A DNA stretch of 64,000 nt from Gracilibacillus timonensis (GTDB lineage Bacteria; Bacillota; Bacilli; Bacillales; Amphibacillaceae), in NCBI RefSeq assembly GCF_900086715.1, contig NZ_FLKH01000012.1, positions 62,001-126,000 of the forward strand, read 5' to 3'. Shown piece after piece: positions 20,565 through 29,153 of the stretch (within the stretch, counting starts at the first letter, position 1; every line of letters begins with the position of its first letter). The position numbers and the translations under genes are program-made. A model generated the notes under the pieces. That model ran no database searches. It was not told the origin of the DNA and was given only the letters and a program-made list of their open reading frames with translations.

Positions 20565-21338
20565 GTGAAATTAGGAGTATGTTCGGTAACATTTCGTGAT
20601 AAAAGCCCTCAGGAAATCATTGATTTAACAAAACAGGCAGCATTGGATGCGATTGAATGGGGAGCTGATACACATGTTCCAGCTGGAGATATGCAAACGG
20701 CTCAAGAAATTGGAGAAGCGACGAGAAATCAAGGGTTGGAAATTAGCTCTTATGGCTCATACTACCGCTTGGCGGATTATGGGGATAACGAGGAAGCATT
20801 TCAAGAGGTTTTGCAGTCGGCCGAGGTATTAGGAGCACCAGCGATTCGTGTCTGGGCAGGGGTAACAGGCAGCGATAAAGCAAGTGATGATTATCGAGGG
20901 TTGGTCGTACAGGACGCTCGTCGAGTTGCCGATTTGGCTAGTAAGCATGGAATCAGCATTCATTTAGAATTCCATGGAAATACGCTGACAGATACCAAGG
21001 AAAGTGCACGACAATTAATGGAAGAGATTGACCATGATAATGTCTTTACGTATTGGCAGCCGCCCAATAGTGTATCCATAAAGGAAAGATTAGCTAGCAT
21101 AGAAGCCGTAAAACCTTGGATAACCAATGTTCATATTTTCTATTGGTATTCTTTTGAGGATCGTTTAAACTTAGCTGAGGGACAAACAGAGTGGCTGCAA
21201 TATTTAAGAGAGATATTTCAGGACGGCAAGGAACGATATGTATTGATGGAATTTGTTAAATATGATGAAGAAGAGCAATTCTTAGAAGATGCTCAGACGC
21301 TGCATGAATTAAAACAAACGCTTAAGCCGAGTCTATAA
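20565..21338 (+). CDS. TIM-barrel sugar phosphate isomerase/epimerase family protein
   Basis: A 257-residue xylose-isomerase-like barrel. Motifs include VCSVTFRDKSPQEIIDLTKQ, AIEWGADTHVP, LEISSYGSYYRLADY and the metal-ligand region HLEFHGNTLTDTKESARQL. The start is GTG, 6 nt after a strong AAAAAAGGAGG. It follows the dehydrogenase gene by 15 bp. Family members isomerise or epimerise sugars or inosose derivatives, so it likely acts on the same carbohydrate as its operon neighbours. A hairpin after the stop probably ends the transcript. Confidence 0.85.
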   Translation: MKLGVCSVTFRDKSPQEIIDLTKQAALDAIEWGADTHVPAGDMQTAQEIGEATRNQGLEISSYGSYYRLADYGDNEEAFQEVLQSAEVLGAPAIRVWAGVTGSDKASDDYRGLVVQDARRVADLASKHGISIHLEFHGNTLTDTKESARQLMEEIDHDNVFTYWQPPNSVSIKERLASIEAVKPWITNVHIFYWYSFEDRLNLAEGQTEWLQYLREIFQDGKERYVLMEFVKYDEEEQFLEDAQTLHELKQTLKPSL

Positions 21339-21350
21339 GGATGTTGATGT

Positions 21351-21385
21351 GCATGGTAAGGCAGATACGTGTTGTCTTATCATGC
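21351..21385 (+). terminator. Candidate terminator after isomerase gene
   Basis: GCATGGTAAGGC (21351-21362) pairs with GTCTTATCATGC (21374-21385) using two G-T pairs. The T-run is weak, so this could also be a processing or stabilising hairpin. Confidence 0.45.
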
Positions 21386-21408
21386 GCGTAAAGGCTATCG
21401 TTTATTTA

Positions 21409-21420
21409 GTTACCGGTAAC
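21409..21420. promoter_or_regulatory. Palindromic LacI-type operator candidate
   Basis: GTTACCGGTAAC is a perfect 12-bp palindrome with a central CG step, resembling operators of LacI/GntR-family sugar repressors. It lies about 125 bp upstream of the fucosidase start. No LacI gene is in the window, so the cognate regulator is unknown. Confidence 0.35.
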
Positions 21421-21465
21421 AATTATAGATTTATATTCCCTTACAACGGTTGTTTAGTCAAATAA

Positions 21466-21479
21466 TGTAAGCGCATCAT
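21466..21479 (+). promoter_or_regulatory. Weak cre-like site before fucosidase
   Basis: TGTAAGCGCATCAT matches 12 of 14 positions of the CcpA consensus, keeping the central CG. It lies about 65 bp before the fucosidase start codon. Confidence 0.28.
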
Positions 21480-21544
21480 AATTGCCCAGCGGTGTTTTGT
21501 GAATATAATCAACATTCAAAAAAATAAATAGGAGGTATGATGTC

Positions 21545-23029
21545 ATGAATTTTAGCAGAGAAGATGTAGAAGTGTACTTACAGGCAGTCAGAAGGGTCAT
21601 TCGGGAGGGTCCATTTGATGCGACTTGGGATTCTTTATCACAATATCAAGTACCAAATTGGTATCAGAAGGCGAAGTTCGGTATTTTCATTCATTGGGGA
21701 TTGTACTCGATACCAGCCTTTGGGAATGAATGGTATTCTCGTAATATGTATATCCAAGGCTCTCCAGAATTTGAACACCATCGGAAAACCTATGGGGAGC
21801 ATAAAACGTTTGGATATAAGGATTTTATTCCTCAATTTCAAGCAACAAACTATGACGCAGAAGAATGGGCGCAGTTATTTGCTGACGCAGGTGCACGATA
21901 TGTGATGCCAGTTGCAGAGCATCATGATGGTTTTCAGATGTATCGCAGTGATATATCAGCTTTTAACGCCTATGATATGGGGCCGAAGCGGGATTTAATG
22001 GGTGAATTAGAGACATCTCTATCCGAGCGAAGCATCCCATTTTGTGCATCCTCCCATCGAATAGAGCATTGGTTCTTTATGGGGCATGGGAAAGAATTTG
22101 ATAGTGACATCAAAGAACCATTAACTCGCGGTGATTTTTACTGGCCAGCTGAAAAGGAATATGGCACACATGACTTGAATGCTCCTGCACCTAGCGAAGA
22201 ATTTATGGAAGATTGGCTGGCTCGTTGTTGTGAAATCGTGGATAATTATCGTCCGAAGGTATTTTATTTTGACTGGTGGATCCAGCATCCAGCTGCCAAG
22301 CCGTACTTGAGAGAATTTGCCGCCTATTATTATAACCGTGCTGCCGAATGGGGAGCTGAGGTAGCGATCAACTATAAGCATGATGCATTTATGTTTGGCA
22401 CGGCCGTCTTGGATATCGAACGCGGACAATTTGCCGAACAGAAGCCCTATTTCTGGCAAACTTGTACCTCTGTAGCTACCAACTCTTGGGGATATACCGA
22501 GAATAACCATTATAAGACAAGTTATAGCCTGATTTGTGATCTGGTTGATATTGTCAGCAAAAATGGTACTATGCTTTTAAATGTCGGACCAAAAGCAGAT
22601 GGCACCATACCTGACCAAGATAGACACATTTTGTTAGAGATAGGAGAATGGTTGCGGGTAAATGGGGAAGCGATCTATGGCAGTAAGGTATGGCGTCAAG
22701 CGGGCGAAGGTCCTACTACTATCGAGGAAGGCCAGTTTACCGATGCGGAGCAGAAGCAGTTTACCTCGGAAGATATTCGTTTTACGGTGAACGGATCGTA
22801 TTTATATGCGACTGTGCTCCAGTATCCTGAAGATGGATTGGTCCATATCAAATCACTGGCAGACCAGGATGCGTCGAAACTGCCGCATTTTTCTGGAATT
22901 ATCAAGGATGTTACGATACTAGGTTATGAAGAAAAACCAGTATGGAAGCGAACAAGCAGCGGATTGCAGTGTAAAACCACGCAGGTGCAATCAGATAAAC
23001 CAGTGGTATTAAAAATAGAATTGGACTGA
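21545..23029 (+). CDS. GH29 alpha-L-fucosidase
   Basis: A 494-residue GH29 enzyme. The family signature FGIFIHWGLYSIPAFGNEWY starts at residue 45, and the nucleophile is D243 in VFYFDWW. MLLNVGPKADGTIPD near 350 is also typical. The last ~100 residues form a beta domain. No signal peptide is seen, so fucosylated oligosaccharides would be cleaved in the cytoplasm. AATAGGAGGTATG precedes the ATG. It stands alone after a palindromic operator candidate and a cre-like site, suggesting sugar-dependent control. It may work with the upstream hydrolase-dehydrogenase-isomerase operon, but no known fucose pathway gene is adjacent. Confidence 0.9.
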   Translation: MNFSREDVEVYLQAVRRVIREGPFDATWDSLSQYQVPNWYQKAKFGIFIHWGLYSIPAFGNEWYSRNMYIQGSPEFEHHRKTYGEHKTFGYKDFIPQFQATNYDAEEWAQLFADAGARYVMPVAEHHDGFQMYRSDISAFNAYDMGPKRDLMGELETSLSERSIPFCASSHRIEHWFFMGHGKEFDSDIKEPLTRGDFYWPAEKEYGTHDLNAPAPSEEFMEDWLARCCEIVDNYRPKVFYFDWWIQHPAAKPYLREFAAYYYNRAAEWGAEVAINYKHDAFMFGTAVLDIERGQFAEQKPYFWQTCTSVATNSWGYTENNHYKTSYSLICDLVDIVSKNGTMLLNVGPKADGTIPDQDRHILLEIGEWLRVNGEAIYGSKVWRQAGEGPTTIEEGQFTDAEQKQFTSEDIRFTVNGSYLYATVLQYPEDGLVHIKSLADQDASKLPHFSGIIKDVTILGYEEKPVWKRTSSGLQCKTTQVQSDKPVVLKIELD

Positions 23030-23145
23030 CTGTATTTGCCACTGTCTATTTTATATTATTTTTAGTATAATGAAAAATTAGATGAAACAAATAAACTTGT
23101 CACAACGTAAATAGTAAATAGACAAATGAAAGGAGGTGAATACAG

Positions 23146-23517
23146 ATGGCGATTGAATTGTTGTATGACTTATTAGCTGAAGTTTCTCCAATGTACTTTT
23201 ATTTGAGTATCATCCTGTCAATGATTTTCACGTTTCGAATGGTAGATATTCATGTTAGTAGTACGATAATGGCAAACCAGAGATATACAAAAGAATACCA
23301 TGCATTGGCATTTAAGCGGCTGCCAATCGATGACGCTCGTGAGGATTCACGTGATGTACAAGACTGGATAACCCATACAACCAAGCGCATAGATGTGCCT
23401 GATGATGATAGTGATAATCATTCCTTCTCGTTTTATCCAAGCAAACAAAAACGAGGAGGTTCACAATGGGACAAAAATCTGTATTCCCTTTCTTTGGCAA
23501 GTATAGTTTTATTGTAG
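23146..23517 (+). CDS. Unrecognised small membrane protein upstream of yidC
   Basis: A 123-residue protein I cannot assign. It has one hydrophobic segment (about residues 14-34, SPMYFYLSIILSMIFTFRMV) and then a charged, acidic tail. A textbook GAAAGGAGGTGAATACAG precedes the ATG, so it is very likely translated. Its 3' end overlaps the yidC start by 52 nt in another frame, and the yidC ribosome-binding site lies inside it, implying translational coupling. A role tied to membrane insertion is only a guess from position. Confidence 0.68.
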   Translation: MAIELLYDLLAEVSPMYFYLSIILSMIFTFRMVDIHVSSTIMANQRYTKEYHALAFKRLPIDDAREDSRDVQDWITHTTKRIDVPDDDSDNHSFSFYPSKQKRGGSQWDKNLYSLSLASIVLL

Positions 23518-24266
23518 GAACGATTCTTTTATTTTTAACTGGTTGTGTTGGTGATGGAGATTCATCTGGCTTTTTTGATCAGTATTTGATTGGTCCATTT
23601 TCTTATCTTATCAAACATTTGGCGACTCTATTAGGGGATAATTATGGACTGTCTATTATCGTGCTGACGGTGATGATACGTTTGTTATTGATGCCTTTCA
23701 TGCTAAAACAAATGAAATCAAGTCGCGAGATGCAGGAGAAAATGAAGGTGCTAAAACCCGAGATGGATGCAATCAAGGAAAAGTATAAAGATAGCAGTAA
23801 AGATGCCAATGTGCAAATGCAACAGGAGACGATGCAACTTTATCAGAAACACCAAATCAATCCTTTAGCATCGCTTGGCTGTCTGCCTATTATCATTCAA
23901 TTTCCGATCTTAATTGGTTTTTACTATGCGATTCGTAGCACACCGGAGATTTCCACTCATTCCTTTTTGTGGTTTAGCCTGGGAGAGGCAAATATCTGGA
24001 TGGCATTGATAGCCATGGCGGTTTATTTTGTGCAATCAAGAGTGACACAAATGGGTATGGATCCCGCTCAGAAAAAACAAATGGCGATCATTGGTCTGAT
24101 CTCACCGGTCATGATTGGTCTGGTTTCTTTTGGGGCACCAGCAGCACTTCCGCTGTATTGGACGACGGGTGGCTTGTTTTTAATTGTTCAAACACTGATT
24201 TCCAAGAAACTGTATCAACCAGGAACTTTATCCACTGCCATTAGCTATAAATCGAAACAAACATAG
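23466..24266 (+). CDS. yidC: YidC/Oxa1 family membrane protein insertase
   Basis: A 266-residue insertase. The lipoprotein signal LLFLTGCVGDG puts the modified Cys near residue 27. Five hydrophobic segments follow, with NYGLSIIVLTVMIRLLLMPF (conserved membrane Arg) and INPLASLGCLPIIIQFPILIGF. YidC inserts and folds membrane proteins with or without Sec. ACGAGGAGGTTCACA precedes the ATG. B. subtilis has two paralogues (SpoIIIJ, YqjG); which one this matches is not decidable here. It follows the small membrane protein and ends at a strong terminator. Confidence 0.92.
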   Translation: MGQKSVFPFFGKYSFIVGTILLFLTGCVGDGDSSGFFDQYLIGPFSYLIKHLATLLGDNYGLSIIVLTVMIRLLLMPFMLKQMKSSREMQEKMKVLKPEMDAIKEKYKDSSKDANVQMQQETMQLYQKHQINPLASLGCLPIIIQFPILIGFYYAIRSTPEISTHSFLWFSLGEANIWMALIAMAVYFVQSRVTQMGMDPAQKKQMAIIGLISPVMIGLVSFGAPAALPLYWTTGGLFLIVQTLISKKLYQPGTLSTAISYKSKQT

Positions 24267-24276
24267 AAGGTTATTC

Positions 24277-24306
24277 AAGAGACAGGGTGGTTTGCCCTGT
24301 CTCTTT
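24277..24306 (+). terminator. Rho-independent terminator of yidC
   Basis: AGAGACAGGG (24278-24287) pairs with CCCTGTCTCT (24295-24304), followed by TTTATTT. A short loop and good GC content make it a convincing terminator. Confidence 0.85.
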
Positions 24307-24318
24307 ATTTGTGGATAC

Positions 24319-24522
24319 GGAAATGACGGCCAAAATGAGAGGAGAATCGTAAAAAATGTCCGTCATCTCGGAAATGACGGCCAAAATAAGAGGAGAATCG
24401 TAAAAAATGTCCGTCATCTTGGAAATGACGGCCAAAATGAGAGGAGAATCGTAAAAAATGTCCGTCATCTTGGAAATGACGGACAAAATGAGAGAGAATT
24501 ATGAAAAAAAGTCCGTCATCCG
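24319..24522. repeat. Array A: four 51-bp hairpin repeats
   Basis: Four units begin at 24321, 24372, 24423 and 24474, spaced exactly 51 bp. Each unit carries ATGACGGCCA or ATGACGGACA at its left and TGTCCGTCAT (or GTCCGTCAT) at its right, so it is an inverted repeat. Across unit junctions the same arms form a tighter hairpin with a small loop. Because 51 is divisible by 3, open frames persist on both strands, but they have no proper starts or ribosome-binding sites. Two other arrays in this window share the period and the core arms. Confidence 0.9.
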
Positions 24523-24564
24523 CAACGAGATCGCTTTCCTGTTTTAAAAATTTTTCGATAATTC

Positions 24565-24593
24565 TTGACAAGGGTTTTTCCTTGTGATAAAGT
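24565..24593 (+). promoter_or_regulatory. Promoter upstream of the S-box leader
   Basis: TTGACA (24565-24570), a 17-nt spacer and TAAAGT (24588-24593). The -35 is perfect and the -10 matches 4 of 6. It is placed to transcribe the riboswitch leader. Confidence 0.5.
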
Positions 24594-24656
24594 ATACCAT
24601 GTTACTTGGTATTATTTGAACGCTTTTTTACTATATTAATAGATGCAGATACAATC

Positions 24657-24684
24657 AACTCTCTATGTTGCTATAGAGAGTTTT
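24657..24684 (+). other. Hairpin in the leader before the riboswitch
   Basis: AACTCTCTAT (24657-24666) / ATAGAGAGTT (24673-24682) is a perfect 10-bp stem with a 6-nt loop, followed by TT. It lies between the proposed promoter and the SAM aptamer. It may be a 5' stabilising hairpin or, if the true promoter lies closer to the aptamer, an independent terminator. Confidence 0.55.
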
Positions 24685-24712
24685 CCAAACTTATAAAATT
24701 ATATAGAAATAT

Positions 24713-24818
24713 CTTATCCAGAGTGGTGGAGGGACATGGCCCTGCGAAACCCGGCAACCTTTAAGTGCATGCAGCTTAAAAGGTGCTAAATCCATCAGGT
24801 ATCATCCTGACAGATAAG
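24713..24818 (+). ncRNA. SAM-I (S-box) riboswitch aptamer
   Basis: The strand-closing helix is CTTATC (24713-24718) with GATAAG (24813-24818). Between them lie the S-box core elements AGAGTGGTGGAGGGA, TGGCCCTGCGAAACCCGGCA and ACC, then the P3 helix (CTTTAAG...CTTAAAAG) and the P4 helix (ATCAGGTATCATCCTGA). The aptamer binds S-adenosylmethionine, and the terminator after it then forms and switches the operon off. The downstream genes are not methionine genes, which is unusual for this class. Confidence 0.95.
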
Positions 24819-24828
24819 AAGTGGAACA

Positions 24829-24862
24829 GTCCTCTTTTTATCGAAAGAGGGCTTTTTTTATT
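24829..24862 (+). terminator. Riboswitch expression-platform terminator
   Basis: CCTCTTT (24831-24837) pairs with AAAGAGG (24844-24850), and a run of seven T follows from 24853. It sits 11 nt after the aptamer and 33 nt before the first gene, so it is the regulated terminator of the S-box leader. Confidence 0.92.
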
Positions 24863-24895
24863 AGATGATCGATAACATAGAACGAGGGGATTATA

Positions 24896-26062
24896 ATGAC
24901 AGTTGTTATTTTGGATGGGAAACGAACACCTTATGGTAAATGGAATGGGGCATTGGCGGGGTATAACGCTGTATCACTTGCCAGCAAACCATTAACTCAT
25001 TTAATAGAAAAATATCCGACTCTGGGAACGATTGATGGCGTGATACTGGCACAAGTGATTCAAGCTGGCCAAGGACAGAATCCTGCGAGGCAAGTGGCAT
25101 TTCAGGCGGGGTTAGACAGTCGGATTCCGGCGATGACAGTAAATAATGTTTGTCTTGGCGGGGTAGCCACCGTGATCGACGCTGTAAGAAGAATCAAACT
25201 TGGCGAAGGGAACACCTACATTGTTGGTGGAATGGATTCCATGTCCAACGCTCCTTACGTCATTCCAAAGCCTAAACCCAAAGACTTTGGTCATCAGCAA
25301 ATGACGGATACCTTGCTTCGAGATGGATTATCCTGCGCCTTGAGTGAACAATCCATGGGCGTGTTGACAGAGCAGTATAACCCATCCTTTCACATTACTA
25401 GAGAAGAGCAAGATAACATAGCTTTTTTATCACAAACACGGGCAGCAAAAGCGCGTGACGCTGGACGATTAGCGGAAGAAATCGTGCCGTTTGATCAGGT
25501 GTTAGTAGAAGATGAGGGAATACGGCCTCAGACCACATTGGATAAATTAGCAGGTTTGTCACCTGTTTTTGCAAAGGATGGAACGATTACGGCAGGGAAC
25601 GCTTCACAAATGACGGATGGTGCGAGTGTTGGAATTGTCACTACTTCAGCTAAGGCAGAAGAGTTGAATACGGAGCCACTTGCTTGTGTCAAGGATTGGG
25701 CAGAAACTGCAGGGCCAGATACCAGCCTACAAACCAAACCAGCAGATGCCATCGAAATGGTATTAAAACAGCAAAAACTTACCGTGGAAGATATTGATTT
25801 ATTTGAAATAAATGAGGCATTTGCCAGTGTCGTTATTGCCAGTGCCAATCAATTATCTATTTCCGAGGATAAATTAAATGTAAATGGTGGTGCAATAGCT
25901 ATTGGTCACCCATTAGGCGGTACCGGTTTCCGACTGGTTCTAACTCTTGCCTACGAATTAAGACGACGAGGTGGGGGGAAAGGAATCGCTGCATTATGTG
26001 GTGGTGGCGGACAAGGAATCGCGATATTAATAGAGGTAAATGGGAAAGGGGATAAAGCATGA
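24896..26062 (+). CDS. Acetyl-CoA C-acetyltransferase (thiolase)
   Basis: A 388-residue thiolase with all catalytic features: nucleophile C86 in NNVCLGG, NEAFAS near 310, GGAIAIGHPLGGTG with the His near 343, and ALCGGGGQG with the second Cys near 373. It condenses two acetyl-CoA or cleaves acetoacetyl-CoA. It is the first gene after the SAM riboswitch. Its stop overlaps the start of the acetoacetyl-CoA ligase gene by 4 nt. Ligase plus thiolase would turn acetoacetate into two acetyl-CoA (inference). ACGAGGGGATTATA precedes the ATG. Confidence 0.92.
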   Translation: MTVVILDGKRTPYGKWNGALAGYNAVSLASKPLTHLIEKYPTLGTIDGVILAQVIQAGQGQNPARQVAFQAGLDSRIPAMTVNNVCLGGVATVIDAVRRIKLGEGNTYIVGGMDSMSNAPYVIPKPKPKDFGHQQMTDTLLRDGLSCALSEQSMGVLTEQYNPSFHITREEQDNIAFLSQTRAAKARDAGRLAEEIVPFDQVLVEDEGIRPQTTLDKLAGLSPVFAKDGTITAGNASQMTDGASVGIVTTSAKAEELNTEPLACVKDWAETAGPDTSLQTKPADAIEMVLKQQKLTVEDIDLFEINEAFASVVIASANQLSISEDKLNVNGGAIAIGHPLGGTGFRLVLTLAYELRRRGGGKGIAALCGGGGQGIAILIEVNGKGDKA

Positions 26063-27990
26063 GTGTGGAAATAAAAGAACGCAATCATCATTTATTATGG
26101 GAGCCTACTCAGCAGGATATCGAACAATCAAACTTAAAAAGCTTCGCCACACAAGTGAATCAGCCATTATTCCCTTATGAAAGGTTGCATCGCTGGTCGA
26201 TAACCCATATCGGTGCCTTTTGGTCGGCTGTTTGGGATTACGCCGAGCTGATAGGAGAGAAAGGTACGATTGCTTATTTGCCTGGCAAGACGATGAAAGA
26301 AGCTACCTTTTTTCCGGAAGCACGGCTGAATTTTGCCGAAAATCTCTTGCAAGGAAATCCCAATAAGATTGCTGCTTATGAAGCAGATGAAACAGGCGTG
26401 ACTGGGCAAATAACCTATGCCGAATTGCGAATCGAAGTGGCGAAAGCACAGCGCGGCCTTCGTTCATTAGGTGTTGGGAAGGGTGATCGTGTTGCTGGAA
26501 TTACCAATAATAATGTAGAAGGTTTGATTGCCTTATTAGCGACGACCTCGCTTGGAGCCGTATGGACGTCCTGTTCACCTGATTTTGGTGCAAAAGGGAT
26601 TGTTGACCGGATCGGACAGGTACAGCCGAAAGTATTAATCGCTAATCTTACGTATCAATATAAACAAAAGCCATTTGACATCACCGATAAGGTCTTGGAA
26701 ACCGTGGAACAAGTCGGCAGTATTGCTAAAGTGGTTACGACACTGGGAGAGGTAGAAGGTGGCTTGACCTGGGAAGAGCTGCTTGATAACGACGCAGTGG
26801 AGCCGGTTTTTGAACAAATAGCTTTTCGCGACCCAGTGTATATCCTCTATACTTCCGGTACAACGGGATTGCCAAAAGCCATTGTCCATTCGGTTGGCGG
26901 CACATTACTGCAGCATGTGAAAGAACATCAGCTTCATTGTAACCTGAAAGAAGAGGATGTGCTATTTTGGTATAGCAATACGGCTTGGATGATGTATCCT
27001 TGGCTCGTATCTGGTTTAGCGAGCAGAGCTTCGGTTTTATTATATGATGGTGCTCCTGTGTTACCAGATAAACCAGCACATTTATGGAATATTGCTGAGG
27101 AAGTAGGACTAACCCATTTTGGCACAAGCCCGAAATATTTAGAAACCTTAATGAAAGAGAATATCGTCCTAAAAGAACGTTATCCCTTAACCCGGTTAAA
27201 AAGCATTCTGTCCTGTGGTGCTCCATTAGCAGCAGAGCAATATGACTGGATTTATCAGACGGTAAAAACGGATCTCTATTTGGCCTCGATTTCTGGCGGT
27301 ACAGAGATTATGGGATGCTTTGTAATGGGCTCTCCCATCCATCCAGTTAAACGAGGAGAAATAAGCTGCAAAGCGCTAGGTATGTCGGTTGACGTGTTTG
27401 ATGACCGAGGGGTGGCAGTCTATGACCAAAAGGGAGATCTCGTTTGCACGCAGCCATTTCCAAGTATGCCGATCACTTTTTACGGTGAAGGCGGAGACGA
27501 GAGATATGAGAAAAGTTATTTTTCGGAACGGCCTGGTATATGGACACATGGTGACTTTGCGGAACAAACGATTGACCAAACTTTTGTTATCTATGGTCGT
27601 GCCGATACCGTATTAAACCCGGGTGGTGTGCGAATCGGAACAGCAGAAATCTATCGTGTATTGGAACAGATAAAAGCAGTGGAAGATTCGATAGTATTCG
27701 GCTTACCTTGTGACAATGACGAAGAGATTGTCCTTTGTGTAGTGGTGGATGAATTGACAAAGGGATTAGCCAAAGAAATCAGACAGGAGATTCGCTTGAA
27801 GGCTTCTCCACGCCATGTCCCCCGTCGCATTTATCAAGTTGCCGATGTACCTCATACGAATAATGGTAAAAAAGTAGAGGGAGCGGCGAAGACAGAGGCG
27901 ATTGGGAAAGAAGTGAAAAATAAGGCTTCTATACGCAATCCGGAATGTCTAGCAGATTTCACCCATATCAAGAAAAGGGAGTGCTATTAA
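26059..27990 (+). CDS. Acetoacetate-CoA ligase-like acyl-CoA synthetase
   Basis: A 643-residue member of the ANL adenylate-forming family, matching acetoacetyl-CoA synthetase length and N-terminal layout (LLWEPTQQDIEQSNLKSFAT, then FPEARLNFAENLL). The AMP-binding P-loop YTSGTTGLPKAIVHS lies near residue 265. SGGTEIMGCFV and YGRADTVLNPGGVRIGTAEI are the later core motifs, and NNGKKVE holds the catalytic Lys. It activates acetoacetate or a related acid with ATP and CoA. It overlaps the thiolase stop by 4 nt and the next start by 1 nt, indicating tight coupling. Confidence 0.9.
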   Translation: MSVEIKERNHHLLWEPTQQDIEQSNLKSFATQVNQPLFPYERLHRWSITHIGAFWSAVWDYAELIGEKGTIAYLPGKTMKEATFFPEARLNFAENLLQGNPNKIAAYEADETGVTGQITYAELRIEVAKAQRGLRSLGVGKGDRVAGITNNNVEGLIALLATTSLGAVWTSCSPDFGAKGIVDRIGQVQPKVLIANLTYQYKQKPFDITDKVLETVEQVGSIAKVVTTLGEVEGGLTWEELLDNDAVEPVFEQIAFRDPVYILYTSGTTGLPKAIVHSVGGTLLQHVKEHQLHCNLKEEDVLFWYSNTAWMMYPWLVSGLASRASVLLYDGAPVLPDKPAHLWNIAEEVGLTHFGTSPKYLETLMKENIVLKERYPLTRLKSILSCGAPLAAEQYDWIYQTVKTDLYLASISGGTEIMGCFVMGSPIHPVKRGEISCKALGMSVDVFDDRGVAVYDQKGDLVCTQPFPSMPITFYGEGGDERYEKSYFSERPGIWTHGDFAEQTIDQTFVIYGRADTVLNPGGVRIGTAEIYRVLEQIKAVEDSIVFGLPCDNDEEIVLCVVVDELTKGLAKEIRQEIRLKASPRHVPRRIYQVADVPHTNNGKKVEGAAKTEAIGKEVKNKASIRNPECLADFTHIKKRECY

Positions 27991-29153
27991 TGGTGAAGCG
28001 TCCAAAAGGTGCGATTATTGGTATTGGGGAGTTACAGCCTGTACGCTATTCAGAAGAAAAAACGACGTTAAGCTTTATCGCCGAGTCGGTGCAATTGGCC
28101 TTACAGGATGCAGGATTATCGAAGGAAGATATAGATGGTCTGCTCGTTGGACCTCAAGTAGGAGAAACGCCTCAGCATGTACCAGCAACTGTAGCCGAAT
28201 ATTTAGGCTTGGAGCCCTCGATGTCTAACACGGTAGACTTAGGTGGTGCTACTGGCGCAGGTATGATCTGGCGCGCTGCAGCTGCAATTGAGGCAGGCAT
28301 GTGTGAAACAGTCGTCTGTGTATTAGCGAATAAAAATGAACGAGGTAATCCGCCACGTTCACCGAATCGTAATCCGATCCGTGAGTTTGATGTTCCATTT
28401 GGAGCATCTGGTGCCAATACATCCTATGCCTTGTTAAAAAGGCTGCATATGGAAAACTACGGATCAACACAAGAAGATTTTGCACGGATTGCTTATTGGG
28501 CAAGAAAGAACGCTCGTAAGAATCCTAAAGCAATTTTTCATGACAAACCTGTGGAATTAGAAGATATCTTACAGTCACCGATTATTTCCGATCCGCTTCA
28601 TTTATTAGAGATTGTGATGCCATGCGCAGGAGGTGCGGCGGTGATCGTGACCTTAGAAGAGAAGGCGGAAAAGGCTAAGCAGAAGCCCGTTTATCTAAAA
28701 GGGGCAGGTGAAAAAATCACACACCGAGCGGTTAGCCAAGCTCCAGCAGTGGATCGACATCCTTTCTCCTATTCGATACCTTATGCCTTGAATCAAGCAG
28801 GTTTAACCGGGAAGGATCTAGACTTACTCTCTCTTTATGACTGTTATACGAGTGTAGTTGCTGTACAGCTGGAAAGCCTCGGCATTTGTGAACTCGGTCA
28901 ATTTGGCTCTTTTGTCCGATCACACACGTTCAGTCATGATGGGGATTATCCCTTAAACACCCATGGAGGTCAATTAGGATTTGGTCAGGCGGATTTGGCA
29001 GGCGGTATGTCACATGTTATTGAAGCCGTAACACAATTGCGCGGTGAAGCGGTTGGGCGCCAGATTCCAGAGGCAAAGCACGCCCTCGTCACTGGTAATG
29101 GAGCGACTTTAAGTGAGACAACAGCTTTAGTGTTAGGAGGAACGTCATCATGA
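27990..29153 (+). CDS. Thiolase-like (SCP-x/Ltp type) protein lacking the nucleophilic Cys
   Basis: A 387-residue thiolase-fold protein of the lipid-transfer-protein/SCP-x type. Where the first thiolase of this operon has VCLGG, this one has VDLGG, with D83 in place of the nucleophilic Cys. LSLYDCYTSVVAVQLESLG and HGGQLGFGQADLAGG are family features. It is followed with a 4-nt overlap by a DUF35 protein. Such pairs are known as Ltp2-DUF35 retro-aldolases and thiolase-DUF35 complexes, so a C-C lyase or aldolase role is plausible (inference). The frame opens at 27945, but the ATG at 27990 after AAAAGGGAGTGCTATT is the likely start. Confidence 0.85.
   Translation: MVKRPKGAIIGIGELQPVRYSEEKTTLSFIAESVQLALQDAGLSKEDIDGLLVGPQVGETPQHVPATVAEYLGLEPSMSNTVDLGGATGAGMIWRAAAAIEAGMCETVVCVLANKNERGNPPRSPNRNPIREFDVPFGASGANTSYALLKRLHMENYGSTQEDFARIAYWARKNARKNPKAIFHDKPVELEDILQSPIISDPLHLLEIVMPCAGGAAVIVTLEEKAEKAKQKPVYLKGAGEKITHRAVSQAPAVDRHPFSYSIPYALNQAGLTGKDLDLLSLYDCYTSVVAVQLESLGICELGQFGSFVRSHTFSHDGDYPLNTHGGQLGFGQADLAGGMSHVIEAVTQLRGEAVGRQIPEAKHALVTGNGATLSETTALVLGGTSS

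Noticed and set aside
24319-24522. CRISPR array
   Set aside because: Unit length is 51 bp with no alternation of identical repeats and unique spacers; the whole unit is repeated and no cas gene is near.
24271-24571. Frames of 70-88 codons on both strands over array A
   Set aside because: Same cause: 51-bp repeats stay open in several frames; no credible start, and the frames run into the yidC terminator.
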